64,000 nucleotides of DNA from Litoreibacter ascidiaceicola (GCF_900129235.1 NZ_FQUV01000001.1:1-64000), one strand, 5' to 3'. Positions 53,922 to 63,288 are shown, numbered from the stretch's first letter. Notes: generated by a model not told the origin, from the sequence alone. A program made the numbers and translations.

Positions 53922-54437
53922 ATGCCATCTATCTCGACGCCACCCCTACCCGAAGACGCGCTGTTGCGCCGCTATGAAAACGGCGCGGGCCATTATACTG
54001 ATTGCTTTATGGTCACCGTCCCCGGGACCGTTGAACTTCCGCAATTCATCGAAGCGTTCTACACAGCCCCATTGTTTCGCAGCGAACGAGTCATCCTGAA
54101 ATACGCCGTCAAACGCCCGTCTACGGACAAGGATGCTTCCGACATCGCATATGGCCGCACCGTGGCGTTTGCCGCATGGACTGTAGAAGTACGCACTGAA
54201 AACCAACTGCTGATGTGCGATATGGCTTCCAAGACAAGATCGTGGTTCATGGTCGATAAGGTGCGTGATGGTACGCGTCTTTATTTCGGCTCCGCCGTCA
54301 CGGCAGACAAGAAAACAGGGAGGTTAGGTTTCCTGTTCAATGCCTTGTTGCCACTCCATAAATTGTATTCCAGAGCTTTGCTTAAAGGCGCCACTACGCA
54401 TCTCAACCAAGGTCTAGCCCAAGCTGCTGCCCAATAA
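53922..54437 (+). CDS. Hypothetical protein, 171 residues
   Basis: No family is recognised with certainty. The product is soluble, with alternating strand-like segments (TDCFMVTVPGTVELPQFIEA, FAAWTVEVRTENQLLMCDM, TRLYFGSAVTA) and a C-terminal helix, roughly as in SRPBCC/DUF2867-like folds. No signal peptide or membrane helix. Start ATG has AGGGATC upstream. The 3' end overlaps the convergent esterase gene by 35 bases, so the last dozen codons of each are constrained by both. Confidence 0.7.
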   Translation: MPSISTPPLPEDALLRRYENGAGHYTDCFMVTVPGTVELPQFIEAFYTAPLFRSERVILKYAVKRPSTDKDASDIAYGRTVAFAAWTVEVRTENQLLMCDMASKTRSWFMVDKVRDGTRLYFGSAVTADKKTGRLGFLFNALLPLHKLYSRALLKGATTHLNQGLAQAAAQ

Positions 54438-55074
54438 ACGACAACGCCACGCCAAGGCCGTCTGGCGCGATGCCGTGACCGGTGCCCTTCATGACATGAC
54501 CATAAACGGGAAACCCCGCCTCTTGCAGCGCGTCGCCGGCTTCCGGCATGGAGATGGGTGGTACGACGTCATCCTGATCACCGTGGATCAAAATCACCGG
54601 TGGTTTGGATTTCGCCTCATCGGCCAAAAGTTCGGGGCGCAACAGGCGACCAGAGAACGCGACGACGCCCGCGAACTGGTCCTCACGACGTGGTGCGATA
54701 TGAAGGGCCATCATGGTCCCTTGCGAGAACCCGACCAAAATGGTCTCGGCCTCTGACACGCCCTCTTCTTCCATTGTCGCGTCGATATAGGCGCTCAAGT
54801 CCTCGACCGCCTGCATCATGCCACGCTCGGATTCCTCCTCGGAGGAGCCGTCAATCCAAGGAATCGGGAACCATTGAAAACCCATCGGGTTGCCTGTGCA
54901 TTGCTCCGGCGCGTTCGGGGCCACGAATACGGTATCCGGCAAATGCTCCGACAACGGGTCCGCCAGACCCAACAGATCGGCACCATCCGCGCCATATCCG
55001 TGGAGAAAGATCACCAGCGAGCTGTCCTCGCCCGATTTCGATGCCTTGCGGCTGCTTTCCAAAACCCGTGTCAT
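54403..55074 (-). CDS. Carboxylesterase/phospholipase family alpha/beta hydrolase
   Basis: Cytoplasmic serine esterase of the YpfH/acyl-protein thioesterase group. The nucleophile is the Ser of LVGFSQGTMMAL, the acid is in LIHGDQDDVVP, and the His in GTGHGI; the oxyanion segment is FLHGYGADGADLLGLA. Length 223 with the ATG at 55074, which overlaps the stop of the upstream glycosylase by four bases (ATGA). Physiological substrate unknown. Confidence 0.9.
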   Translation of the reverse strand: MTRVLESSRKASKSGEDSSLVIFLHGYGADGADLLGLADPLSEHLPDTVFVAPNAPEQCTGNPMGFQWFPIPWIDGSSEEESERGMMQAVEDLSAYIDATMEEEGVSEAETILVGFSQGTMMALHIAPRREDQFAGVVAFSGRLLRPELLADEAKSKPPVILIHGDQDDVVPPISMPEAGDALQEAGFPVYGHVMKGTGHGIAPDGLGVALSFIGQQLGLDLG

Positions 55075-55694
55075 GTGATCCCTTCTCGATCTTTTGCCAC
55101 CCTGTAATAGGCCCACAAGATGCGGGCGGCAACGCTTTGCCATGGTGACCAGTCCAACGCCATCTGGCGCATCTCTTTTTCTTTGGGGCGATCCGGCAAT
55201 TCAAACAAGATGCGTGCCGCCTCCTGTAAGGCCAAATCACCCGACGCGAACACATCCGCATGGCCCAGAGAGAACATGGCGTAGATCTCTGCCGTCCATG
55301 AGCCGATGCCCGGCACAGCCGTTAGTGTCTGTATGACGTCCGACGTACTTTTGTCGCGTAACGCATTGAAATCAATGCCGGACGTGGCAAGCGCATGGGC
55401 ATAGCGGATTTTCTGCCGCGAGAGACCACAAGCTCGAAGCTCGTCCTCACTGGCCGCAGCAACCGCGCGCGCGTCGATCAATCCCGCGTCACGCAACCGC
55501 CCGTTAATGGCCGCCGCAGAGGCAATCGAGACCTGCTGCCCCATTATCGCCGACAAAAGCTCCGAAAACCCCTCCGGCTTCAGCCTCAAGGGCAGTTTTC
55601 CCACCTGCGTTAAGGCCTGCGCAAACCGTGGCTCACGCTCGGCCAGCCATGCCGCGCCTTCCGCGACGCAACGATCACCCTTGATAATGCGCAT
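55071..55694 (-). CDS. DNA-3-methyladenine glycosylase, AlkA-type HhH-GPD protein
   Basis: Base-excision repair enzyme removing alkylated purines. The helix-hairpin-helix is AVPGIGSWTAEIYAMFSLGH, followed by the catalytic Asp in FASGDLALQEAA (about residue 148). The opening LLSAIMGQQVSIASAAAI is typical of the family. Length 207, the short form without the N-terminal AlkA domain. It overlaps the end of cobK by 20 bases and the esterase start by four, so all three are in one transcript although functionally unrelated. Confidence 0.92.
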   Translation of the reverse strand: MRIIKGDRCVAEGAAWLAEREPRFAQALTQVGKLPLRLKPEGFSELLSAIMGQQVSIASAAAINGRLRDAGLIDARAVAAASEDELRACGLSRQKIRYAHALATSGIDFNALRDKSTSDVIQTLTAVPGIGSWTAEIYAMFSLGHADVFASGDLALQEAARILFELPDRPKEKEMRQMALDWSPWQSVAARILWAYYRVAKDREGIT

Positions 55695-56412
55695 CTAGCC
55701 ACTCTAAAGCCGCGTCCACGCTCGTGACAATCGGGCCGTCCGGCGGCGCTGTCCGGTTGATCATCAATACGGGCAGGCCGATCTGGCGGGCTGCGTCCAG
55801 TTTGGAGCGTGACATCACCCCGCCCGCATTCTTGACCACCAACCAGTCAATTTTCAGATTGGTGAACAGCTGCACCTCGTCTTCGATCGAAAACGGTGGT
55901 CGCCCGACCAGAAACTCTCCGTTCTCAAACGGGAACGGTTCTTCGGGCGGATCAATCTGGCGGCATATCAACGTGCACGACGACAAGCCGGCGAACTGCT
56001 CCAAGGTCTGCCGGCCCGTTGCCAAAAACACCTTTGATCCGGTTTGGATCACGCTTTCTGCCTGCGCGGGATGGTCAATAAAGGTCCAGTTGTCACCGTC
56101 AGCCGGCCCCCAAGGATCGCGCCGCAATTGCAGATGCTCAAGCTTCACGTCCGCGCAAACACGCGCCGTGCGGTCAGTGATTTGAACAGCGAACGGGTGT
56201 GTCGCATCAATGACCAGATCAACGGGATGCGCTGCCAGCCAGTCGCGAAAACCCTGTTCGCCCCCAAATCCGCCAATCCGTGTCTCGCATCCCAGATCGC
56301 GCGGCGCACGGGTCGCCCCGACCAATGACGCGGTGACCTGATGGCCCCGTTCTACCAACGCATGCGCCAGATTGCGCGCCTCGCTGGTACCGGCCAGAAG
56401 TAGAATTCTCAT
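55675..56412 (-). CDS. cobK: Precorrin-6A reductase (CobK/CbiJ family)
   Basis: NADPH-dependent reduction of precorrin-6A (or its cobalt form) in corrin ring synthesis. Opens RILLLAGTSEARNLAHALVE with GCETRIGGFGG, DLVIDATHPFAVQITDRTA, VFLATGRQTLEQFAGL and LVVKNAGGVMSRSKLDAA, all family marks. Length 245. Start overlaps the cbiD stop by four bases. Confidence 0.93.
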   Translation of the reverse strand: MRILLLAGTSEARNLAHALVERGHQVTASLVGATRAPRDLGCETRIGGFGGEQGFRDWLAAHPVDLVIDATHPFAVQITDRTARVCADVKLEHLQLRRDPWGPADGDNWTFIDHPAQAESVIQTGSKVFLATGRQTLEQFAGLSSCTLICRQIDPPEEPFPFENGEFLVGRPPFSIEDEVQLFTNLKIDWLVVKNAGGVMSRSKLDAARQIGLPVLMINRTAPPDGPIVTSVDAALEWLDAHYQG

Positions 56413-57452
56413 AGCCCCGCCGTCGCCAGAACCGTGCCCGCACGATCGATGATCACGATGCTCGGCTGCACAGGGGCGTCCTTCAATATCAGTTTCACTT
56501 GTTGCAATGCCTCTTGCGCGACGCGCGCGGCCAATTCAGGTGCTATTGTTACGGCCTCAAGCGCTGTGTTGGAGGTTGAAATGTCTGCTTTAACCCATTC
56601 ATTCAGCGCCTTAAAATCAACTTGCGACCTCTTGGAATGCAAGTCCCGCGCACCTTGTGCCAGCTTGGTGATTTTGCCGATGCCACCGCCGATGGTGATC
56701 CGCTCGATAGGATGTCGGGACAGGTATTTCAGCAACCCGCCTGCAAAATCCCCCATGTCGAGCATCGCGTGATCCGGCAAATCCAGCATGTCTTGAACGA
56801 CCCGCTCCGAGGTCGATCCCGTGCAGCCCGCCACATGCGATAAACCCACGGCACGCGCAACGTCTATCCCGCGGTGGATCGAGGCGATCCAGGCAGAGCA
56901 CGAGAACGGCCTGACCACCCCCGTGGTTCCCAAAATCGACAAGCCGCCTTCAATGCCCAAACGGGGATTCCACGTTTTCTTGGCAATTTCGGCCCCGTTC
57001 ACCACGGAAACCGTAATCTCCACATCCGGCATCTGTCCGAATTCGCTGGCCATTTCGGCGACCACCTCGTCCATCATGGCACGCGGCACAGGGTTAATTG
57101 CTGGCTCCCCCACGCCGATCGGCAAACCCGGCTTGGTGACGATCCCGACGCCCTCTCCGGCGCAAAACTTCACGCCACCCGTCGAGGGCGCAACCCGCGC
57201 TTTAATGATAGCGCCGTGGGTCACATCAGGATCGTCGCCTGCGTCTTTCTCGATGCCAACCTCGACCCAGCCTTCACCCTGAACTACCGAAGCCAACGCG
57301 AAGACAGGTGTTTCCCCTTTGGGCAAGGTAATGGTCACGTCCGGTGGCACCGTGCCGCCCCACAATATTTGCAGCCCGGCCTTGGTGGCCGCCGTAGCGC
57401 ACGCGCCCGTGGTCCAGCCACGGCGCAATTTGGGAAGGGTGTCGTCAGTCAT
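56409..57452 (-). CDS. cbiD: Cobalt-precorrin-5B C1-methyltransferase (CbiD)
   Basis: Methylates C1 of the corrin ring and contracts it. The N-terminal GWTTGACATAATKA matches the family GxTTGxCA motif; EINPVPRAMM, SILGTTGVVRPFS and VGGGIGKITKLAQG-like segment (TIGGGIGKITKLAQG) follow. Length 347 with the ATG at 57452; a longer frame adds 12 residues not typical of the family. Divergent from cobA by 97 bases, in which no cobalamin riboswitch is visible. Confidence 0.92.
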   Translation of the reverse strand: MTDDTLPKLRRGWTTGACATAATKAGLQILWGGTVPPDVTITLPKGETPVFALASVVQGEGWVEVGIEKDAGDDPDVTHGAIIKARVAPSTGGVKFCAGEGVGIVTKPGLPIGVGEPAINPVPRAMMDEVVAEMASEFGQMPDVEITVSVVNGAEIAKKTWNPRLGIEGGLSILGTTGVVRPFSCSAWIASIHRGIDVARAVGLSHVAGCTGSTSERVVQDMLDLPDHAMLDMGDFAGGLLKYLSRHPIERITIGGGIGKITKLAQGARDLHSKRSQVDFKALNEWVKADISTSNTALEAVTIAPELAARVAQEALQQVKLILKDAPVQPSIVIIDRAGTVLATAGL

Positions 57453-57549
57453 GCGCGCGACCTTAGCGTCACGTCCCCGCGCCGCCAATGGCCATTGCGG
57501 CGTCGCTCTTTCGCTTTTGCACGGGCGGGTTACGGGTCATAAAGGCCCC

Positions 57550-58401
57550 ATGAGCGACTCGATGCCCCTTCCCCAAGGCCAATGGCCTGTTTTGCAGCCC
57601 GGCTGGGTCTGGCTGTGCGGCGCAGGCCCCGGTGATCCCGGCCTGCTGACCTTGCACGCGCTCAACGCGCTGCGGCAGGCGGATGTGGTGATTTACGATG
57701 CGCTGGTACAGGAGGCGATCCTAGACTGGGCCCCTCAGGCCGAACATATTTACGCAGGCAAACGCGGTGGCAAACCTTCGGCCAAGCAGCGCGATATTTC
57801 TCTGCGACTGGTCGATCTGGCGCGTGAGGGAAAACGTGTTTTGCGGCTGAAAGGCGGCGATCCCTTCGTGTTCGGGCGTGGTGGCGAAGAGGCCCAAACC
57901 CTCGTTCAACATGGCGTCCCTATCCGGATCATCCCCGGCATCAGCGCGGGCATTGGCGGGCTGGCCTATGCGGGCATCCCTGTCACCCACCGTGACGTGA
58001 ACCAGTCGGTAACCTTTGTGACGGGCCACGACCAATCCGGCAACGCCACGGGCAGTCTTGACTGGCAGGCTATCTCCAAAGGGTCACAGGTCATCGTGAT
58101 CTACATGGGCATGAAGCATATCGCCCATATCACGGCGCAACTGCTGGCCGCAGGCCGACCCGCCACCGAACCGGTTGCGATTGTCACCACTGCCACGACC
58201 GAGCATCAGCAGGTGCTGGAAACCACTCTTGGCACCTGCGTCGCCGACATCGAAGCGTCCGGTGCCGAGCCACCGGCAATTATCTGCGTTGGTCGCGCTG
58301 TCGCGATGCGGCAGGTGCTGGACTGGCAAGGACAGATCGCAGGTGAGGCCCCGCGAAATCTGGACCCCTTGGGCCGAGGCCGTCCGGCCGAAAGCGCATG
58401 A
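57550..58401 (+). CDS. cobA: Uroporphyrinogen-III C-methyltransferase
   Basis: Makes precorrin-2 by two S-adenosylmethionine-dependent methylations, the branch point to cobalamin and siroheme. Motifs: WLCGAGPGDPGLLTLHALNA, GKRGGKPSAKQRDIS, VLRLKGGDPFVFGRGGEE, and GIPVTHRDVNQSVTFVTGHD. Length 283 with the ATG at 57550; a longer frame upstream reads through the divergent cbiD region and is rejected. No CysG-type oxidase domain. Overlaps cobB by four bases. Confidence 0.94.
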   Translation: MSDSMPLPQGQWPVLQPGWVWLCGAGPGDPGLLTLHALNALRQADVVIYDALVQEAILDWAPQAEHIYAGKRGGKPSAKQRDISLRLVDLAREGKRVLRLKGGDPFVFGRGGEEAQTLVQHGVPIRIIPGISAGIGGLAYAGIPVTHRDVNQSVTFVTGHDQSGNATGSLDWQAISKGSQVIVIYMGMKHIAHITAQLLAAGRPATEPVAIVTTATTEHQQVLETTLGTCVADIEASGAEPPAIICVGRAVAMRQVLDWQGQIAGEAPRNLDPLGRGRPAESA

Positions 58402-59681
58402 TCCCCGGCCACGGCTTGCTGATCGCCGCCCCCGCATCGGGCACGGGCAAAACCACTGTCACACTGGGACTGCTCCGCGCCTTATCGCGGCGCGGTGCGG
58501 TGCGCGGGGCCAAGTCCGGCCCTGACTATATTGACCCACGCTTTCATGAGGCCGCATGCGGGCAAGCGTGCGTCAATCTGGATGCGTGGGCCATGCAGCC
58601 CGGCCGCATCCGCAGTCTGGCGCAAGGTCTCGGAAATGATTTTCTGGTCGTCGAAGGTGCAATGGGATTGTTTGACGGCGCTATGCCCGACGGCAAAGGC
58701 TCCGCCGCAGATGTCGCTGAAATCCTTGGAATTCCGGTCGTTCTGGTGATTGACGGCTCCGGCATGGGGCAAAGTGCGGCGGCAATTGCCGAGGGCTTTG
58801 CGCGGCACCGCCCAGGCGTCACAGTCGCGGGCGTTATCCTCAACAAGGTTGCCAGTCCGCGCCATGAAGCCATGCTGCGACGTCATTTCCCAAGCGAGCT
58901 GCCTGTTTTGGGTGCCCTGCCACGCCGCGCTGATCTTGGCCATCCGTCCAGACATTTGGGGTTGGTGCAGGCGTCCGAGCGGCCGGACCTCGACCAATGG
59001 CTAGACGACATCGCAGACTTGGTTGAGGCGCATGTTAATATGGACGCCCTCCCCTCAAGCCCCGTCACCAGAACAGAGTTTCACCCCACCCGAGCTTTGC
59101 CCTATGCCCGCATCGCCGTAGCACAGGACGAGGCGTTCGCTTTTGCCTATCCTCACATGCTGGAGGATTGGAAAGCCGCTGGATCCACGATCCACACCTT
59201 CTCGCCGCTAAAGAACGAGGCCGTACCTGCATGCGATTTTGTATTTCTACCCGGCGGGTATCCGGAGCTGCATGCGGAACGTCTTGCAACTAATTCTAAT
59301 TTTATGGACAGCTTGAGAGAAGCGTCACAGGCCTCTGATATATATGGAGAATGTGGTGGTTACATGATGTTGGGCGAAACCCTGACCGACGCCGAGGGTA
59401 CCGTGCACAAGATGGCTGGACTCCTCGCGTTGCAAACCAGCTTTGCCGAGCGGAAGCTGCATCTGGGCTACCGGAATTTAAACGCCGGCGATGGCCCAAT
59501 GGCCGGACACTTCAAAGGGCATGAATTTCACTACGCAACCACGTTGAAAGCCCAAGGTGCCCCACTGTTCCATGCCACGGACGCCGAAGGCACGACGCTC
59601 CCTCCCATGGGCCTGCGTCAGGGGCGGGTCTGCGGCTCTTTTGCACATGTCATCGACCGTCTGGACACCCCTCAAAACTAG
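58398..59681 (+). CDS. cobB: Cobyrinic acid a,c-diamide synthase
   Basis: ATP- and glutamine-dependent amidation of the a and c side chains of the corrin ring. The P-loop-like GLLIAAPASGTGKTTVTLG is at residues 5-22, followed by FLVVEGAMGLFDGA; the C-terminal class I glutamine amidotransferase domain has FLPGGYPELHAERLA and the catalytic Cys in YGECGGYMMLGE. Length 427. Gene start overlaps cobA. Confidence 0.95.
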   Translation: MIPGHGLLIAAPASGTGKTTVTLGLLRALSRRGAVRGAKSGPDYIDPRFHEAACGQACVNLDAWAMQPGRIRSLAQGLGNDFLVVEGAMGLFDGAMPDGKGSAADVAEILGIPVVLVIDGSGMGQSAAAIAEGFARHRPGVTVAGVILNKVASPRHEAMLRRHFPSELPVLGALPRRADLGHPSRHLGLVQASERPDLDQWLDDIADLVEAHVNMDALPSSPVTRTEFHPTRALPYARIAVAQDEAFAFAYPHMLEDWKAAGSTIHTFSPLKNEAVPACDFVFLPGGYPELHAERLATNSNFMDSLREASQASDIYGECGGYMMLGETLTDAEGTVHKMAGLLALQTSFAERKLHLGYRNLNAGDGPMAGHFKGHEFHYATTLKAQGAPLFHATDAEGTTLPPMGLRQGRVCGSFAHVIDRLDTPQN

Positions 59682-59697
59682 GCGTAGCGATAAGCGC

Positions 59698-60930
59698 ATG
59701 ACTGACGCAACCAATGCCCCCGCCCGCTCCGACCCCCGCACCCGCCGCAATGTGGCGGTTCTTGTCGGTGCTCAAGCCATTCTTGGCAGCCAGATGCCAA
59801 TGCTGTTCGTGGTGGGTGGCCTTGTCGGCAATACGCTAACGCCAAACCCCTGCCTCGCGACGCTACCGATTTCGATGATCGTTTTCGGCTCGATGACCAC
59901 AGCGCCATGGATCAGCCCGTTGATGCAGCGCCAAGGCCGTCGCAACGGCTTTATCATTGGTGCACTTGCGGGCGCTTTGGGGGCAGCAGTCGCGGGCTAC
60001 GGCCTCTATATTGGCTCGTTCCTGATGCTGCTTTTAGGCAGCTATATCAGCGGCATATATATGTCTGCGCAAGGTTTCTACCGCTTCGCCGCTGCCGACG
60101 GTGCGTCCGAGCAGTTCCGTCCCAAAGCGATTTCCTATGTGATGGCGGGCGGGCTGATGTCGGCGATCATCGGGCCGCAGCTTAACAAGGTCATGTTTGA
60201 CTTCAGCGTCATTCCTTTCCTCGGCAGCTATGTCGCCATCGTGGTGCTGAACTTGGTCGGATTGTTCTTGTTCTTCCTGCTGGACCTGCCCAACGCCGCC
60301 GCATTGGCTGCTGCGAAAACCAACGACGCTGTCCGCTCCAAGTTGGAACTGCTCAAGACCCCGCGCGTGGCTGTGGCGATCATTTGCGGCATGGTTTCCT
60401 ACGCGTTGATGAACCTCGTGATGACCTCCACTCCGCTGGCGGTCATGGGCTGCGGCTTTGAGGCAGACAGCGCCAACGACATCGTGTCAGCCCACATGCT
60501 GGCAATGTTCGTGCCGTCCTTTTTCACCGGCCACCTGATCAACCGCTTCGGTGTAGAAAAGATTGTCGCCACCGGTCTTGTGATCCTCGGCCTTGCCGGA
60601 GCAGTGGCCTTGACCGGAGTGACGCTTGCCAACTTCTTCATCGCCCTGATCCTACTGGGTCTTGGCTGGAATTTCGGCTTCATCGGCGCAACGACGATGT
60701 TGGCTTCGTCGCACACTGTCTCCGAGCGGGGCGTGGTGCAGGGTCTCAACGACTCGATTGTGTTCGGCTGTGTCACACTCGCGTCATTGGCTTCGGGCGG
60801 GTTGATGAACTGCTCCGGCGGCTCCGCGGTCGAGGGCTGGAACGCGGTCAACATCGCGATGATCCCGTTCCTGACCTTGGCGGGCGGCGCGCTGATCTGG
60901 CTGGCCTTACGGCCAAAATCAGCACGTTAA
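59698..60930 (+). CDS. MFS transporter linked to cobalamin genes
   Basis: Integral-membrane transporter of about 410 residues with about eleven to twelve hydrophobic helices. The short loop SPLMQRQGRRNGFIIGALAG is the MFS signature between helices 2 and 3. The start is the ATG at 59698, 16 bases after cobB, so it is probably in the cobA-cobB transcript. The substrate is unknown; similar transporters with a Cys-containing loop (LTPNPCLATLPISM) are common in roseobacters. Overlaps the convergent downstream gene by four bases. Confidence 0.85.
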   Translation: MTDATNAPARSDPRTRRNVAVLVGAQAILGSQMPMLFVVGGLVGNTLTPNPCLATLPISMIVFGSMTTAPWISPLMQRQGRRNGFIIGALAGALGAAVAGYGLYIGSFLMLLLGSYISGIYMSAQGFYRFAAADGASEQFRPKAISYVMAGGLMSAIIGPQLNKVMFDFSVIPFLGSYVAIVVLNLVGLFLFFLLDLPNAAALAAAKTNDAVRSKLELLKTPRVAVAIICGMVSYALMNLVMTSTPLAVMGCGFEADSANDIVSAHMLAMFVPSFFTGHLINRFGVEKIVATGLVILGLAGAVALTGVTLANFFIALILLGLGWNFGFIGATTMLASSHTVSERGVVQGLNDSIVFGCVTLASLASGGLMNCSGGSAVEGWNAVNIAMIPFLTLAGGALIWLALRPKSAR

Positions 60931-61679
60931 CTGAAGAGCAACCGCCAGCGCTTGCCAAATTCGCTGAGCCCCAGCGTTCCATCTGCAACACGCGTCGGGT
61001 TGGAAATGGCTTGCTTTAGAAGCGCCCGCGCCTGCCAGCCTTCAGTTAAAACCGACGCCGCATCACGCCCCAAGCGGCGCTTCAGCGCAGATTGTTTGGG
61101 CATCTCCGCCAAAATGCGAATGCAGAGTGCTGCGATGGCTTTAGGCCGCCCGTCGACAAGCGGTCGGCGACCACGAGCCTCCAATTCAGGTGCGGCTTTC
61201 AAAAAGCGGGAAAGTCCGACGGCGCGGGCGAAAGCGACCACCTCGCCCCGCACATCAACAGGCGCGCCAAGAGCCGAAGCCCCCGCCCACATCAAGCCGC
61301 CTGCCGTGTCGTCAAGATAGCCAAGCAATGCGGCCTCGTCGTCAAACGCGTCATTGTAGATATCCCACCGTCGCGCCTGTACCAGACGATCCAGCTGCAA
61401 TGCCTCCCCCGCCCCGATAGACGCGGCCAGCGCCGTGGTGACCTCATGCCCGCGCACCGGTTTGCCTTCGGCAATTTCCTCCAGCGCGTCGCGCCACCAT
61501 TGCAGGCGCATTTCGGCGATCATCGGCTCTTGGGTGACCCATGGCGCGCGACTGACCTCAACATTCATCGCATAGAGTGGCCAGAGCACCTTCTGCGCGG
61601 CTTCGGTACCAAGCTGTGCTGCGGAAAACCGTTCAGGATCAGCACGTTCCACGAGGGAGCGGCAGGCCTCAAGAGACAT
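60927..61679 (-). CDS. Squalene/phytoene synthase family protein, probably non-carotenoid (NDUFAF6-like)
   Basis: Helical isoprenoid-synthase fold of 250 residues. Conserved WPLYAMNVEVSRAP, MRLQWWRDALEEIAEG and LDDTAGGLMWAGASALG are present, but the twin Asp-rich motifs of active phytoene and squalene synthases are only partly kept, as in the mitochondrial complex I assembly factor NDUFAF6 and its alphaproteobacterial relatives. It overlaps the 3' end of cimA by 11 bases and there are no carotenoid genes nearby, so a biosynthetic role is doubtful. Confidence 0.8.
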   Translation of the reverse strand: MSLEACRSLVERADPERFSAAQLGTEAAQKVLWPLYAMNVEVSRAPWVTQEPMIAEMRLQWWRDALEEIAEGKPVRGHEVTTALAASIGAGEALQLDRLVQARRWDIYNDAFDDEAALLGYLDDTAGGLMWAGASALGAPVDVRGEVVAFARAVGLSRFLKAAPELEARGRRPLVDGRPKAIAALCIRILAEMPKQSALKRRLGRDAASVLTEGWQARALLKQAISNPTRVADGTLGLSEFGKRWRLLFS

Positions 61680-63288
61680 GCGCACCCTCTTGCACCAGCT
61701 TCCAGTTGATCGCGTCCAGCAGTGCTTCGAAAGACGCATCGACAATGTTTGGCGATACGCCCACGGTGGACCAGCGGCGGCCCTTGCTGTCAGCGCTGTC
61801 GATGATGACACGGGTCACGGCCTCGGTGCCGCCTTGGGTGATACGGACCTTGAAATCCACCAGCCGCATGTCGTCGATCATCGCAGAATATGGCCCCAAA
61901 TCCTTGGCCAGCGCTTTGGACAAGGCGTTCACCGGACCACGGTCAGAGCCGGTTTCGTCCATGCTCTCAGACACCGACAACATCTTGTCTCTGCCCACTT
62001 TTACCACGACGACGGCCTCGGACAGGCTGATCATCTTGTCGTATTTATTCTTCCGCCGTTCCACCGTAACCTTGTAACGCTTCACCTCAAAGAACTTTGG
62101 CAAAAGGCCGAGTTCACGGCGGGCCAAAAGCTCGAACGAGGCTTGGGCGGTGTCGTAGGAATACCCGTCATCCTCGCGCTGCTTAATCACATCAAGAATT
62201 CGCGGCAAGGCATTGGTATCAATATCTTTCAGCCCCATTTCAGCAAGGCGTTTACGCAGGTTGGACTGCCCCGCCTGATTGCTCATCGGGATGATGCGGG
62301 AATTGCCGACGACGGCAGGGTCGATATGCTCGTACGTCGTTGGATCCTTTAGGATTGCTGACGCGTGGAGGCCTGCCTTATGCGCAAACGCGGAAGCCCC
62401 CACATAGGGCGCGTGTTTGTTGGGAACGCGGTTCAGGATGTCGTCCAGCTTGCGCGAGGCCAGTGTCAGCAAGTGCAGGTTTTCTGCTTTGACACCAATG
62501 GCATAGCGGGACTTGTACGGCTCTTTCAGCAGCAGCGTCGGGATCAGGGAAGTCAGGTTGGCGTTGCCGCACCGCTCCCCCAGACCGTTCAGGGTGCCTT
62601 GGATGTGGCGCGCGCCTGCGTCTACGGCGGCCAAGGAGCCTGCGACGGCGTTGTCGGTGTCATTATGCGTGTGGATGCCAAGACGGTCACCGGGTATGCC
62701 GCTGGCGATGACTTTTCCCACGATTTCAGTGATTTCCGCAGGGAGGGTGCCGCCATTGGTGTCGCATAAAACCACTAAAGCACCTGCGTCGAAGGCGGCG
62801 TGGATGCAGGACAGGGCGTAGTCGGGATTGGACTTGTAGCCGTCGAAGAAATGCTCCGCGTCGAACAGGGCTTCGCGGGATTGGCTGACAATATGCTGAA
62901 AACTTTTCTCAATGTTTTCAAGGTTTTCGTCGAGGGTGATACCGAGGGCGGTTTTCACGTGGAAGTCATGGGTCTTGCCGACAAGGCAGACGGCGGGGGT
63001 ATTGGCGTTCAGGACAGCGGCCAGAACATCATCATTCTCCGCCGATCGCCCCGCGCGTTTGGTCATGCCGAAAGCGGTCATGGTGGCGGAAGTCTTAGGC
63101 GCGTTGGAGAAAAACTCGCTGTCGGTGGGGTTCGCCCCCGGCCAGCCGCCTTCGATATAATCCACCCCAAGCTGGTCGAGCATCTTGGCGATCTCGATCT
63201 TTTCAGGGGTCGAAAACTGCACCCCTTGCGTCTGCTGCCCGTCGCGCAGGGTGGTGTCGAACAGGGTGAGGTGTTCGCGAGGACTCAT
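61669..63288 (-). CDS. cimA: Citramalate synthase
   Basis: Condenses acetyl-CoA and pyruvate to (R)-citramalate, a threonine-independent route to isoleucine. Opens LTLFDTTLRDGQQTQGVQFS; further marks are YIEGGWPGANPTDSEFF (typical of CimA rather than LeuA), HTHNDTDNAVAGSLAAV, GLGERCGNANL, and a C-terminal LeuA regulatory domain. Length 539, normal for this CimA class. The start overlaps the cysS stop by four bases. Confidence 0.94.
   Translation of the reverse strand: MSPREHLTLFDTTLRDGQQTQGVQFSTPEKIEIAKMLDQLGVDYIEGGWPGANPTDSEFFSNAPKTSATMTAFGMTKRAGRSAENDDVLAAVLNANTPAVCLVGKTHDFHVKTALGITLDENLENIEKSFQHIVSQSREALFDAEHFFDGYKSNPDYALSCIHAAFDAGALVVLCDTNGGTLPAEITEIVGKVIASGIPGDRLGIHTHNDTDNAVAGSLAAVDAGARHIQGTLNGLGERCGNANLTSLIPTLLLKEPYKSRYAIGVKAENLHLLTLASRKLDDILNRVPNKHAPYVGASAFAHKAGLHASAILKDPTTYEHIDPAVVGNSRIIPMSNQAGQSNLRKRLAEMGLKDIDTNALPRILDVIKQREDDGYSYDTAQASFELLARRELGLLPKFFEVKRYKVTVERRKNKYDKMISLSEAVVVVKVGRDKMLSVSESMDETGSDRGPVNALSKALAKDLGPYSAMIDDMRLVDFKVRITQGGTEAVTRVIIDSADSKGRRWSTVGVSPNIVDASFEALLDAINWKLVQEGAHVS

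Noticed and set aside
57453-57549. Cobalamin riboswitch between cbiD and cobA
   Set aside because: Gap is too short for the element and no B12-box-like sequence was seen.
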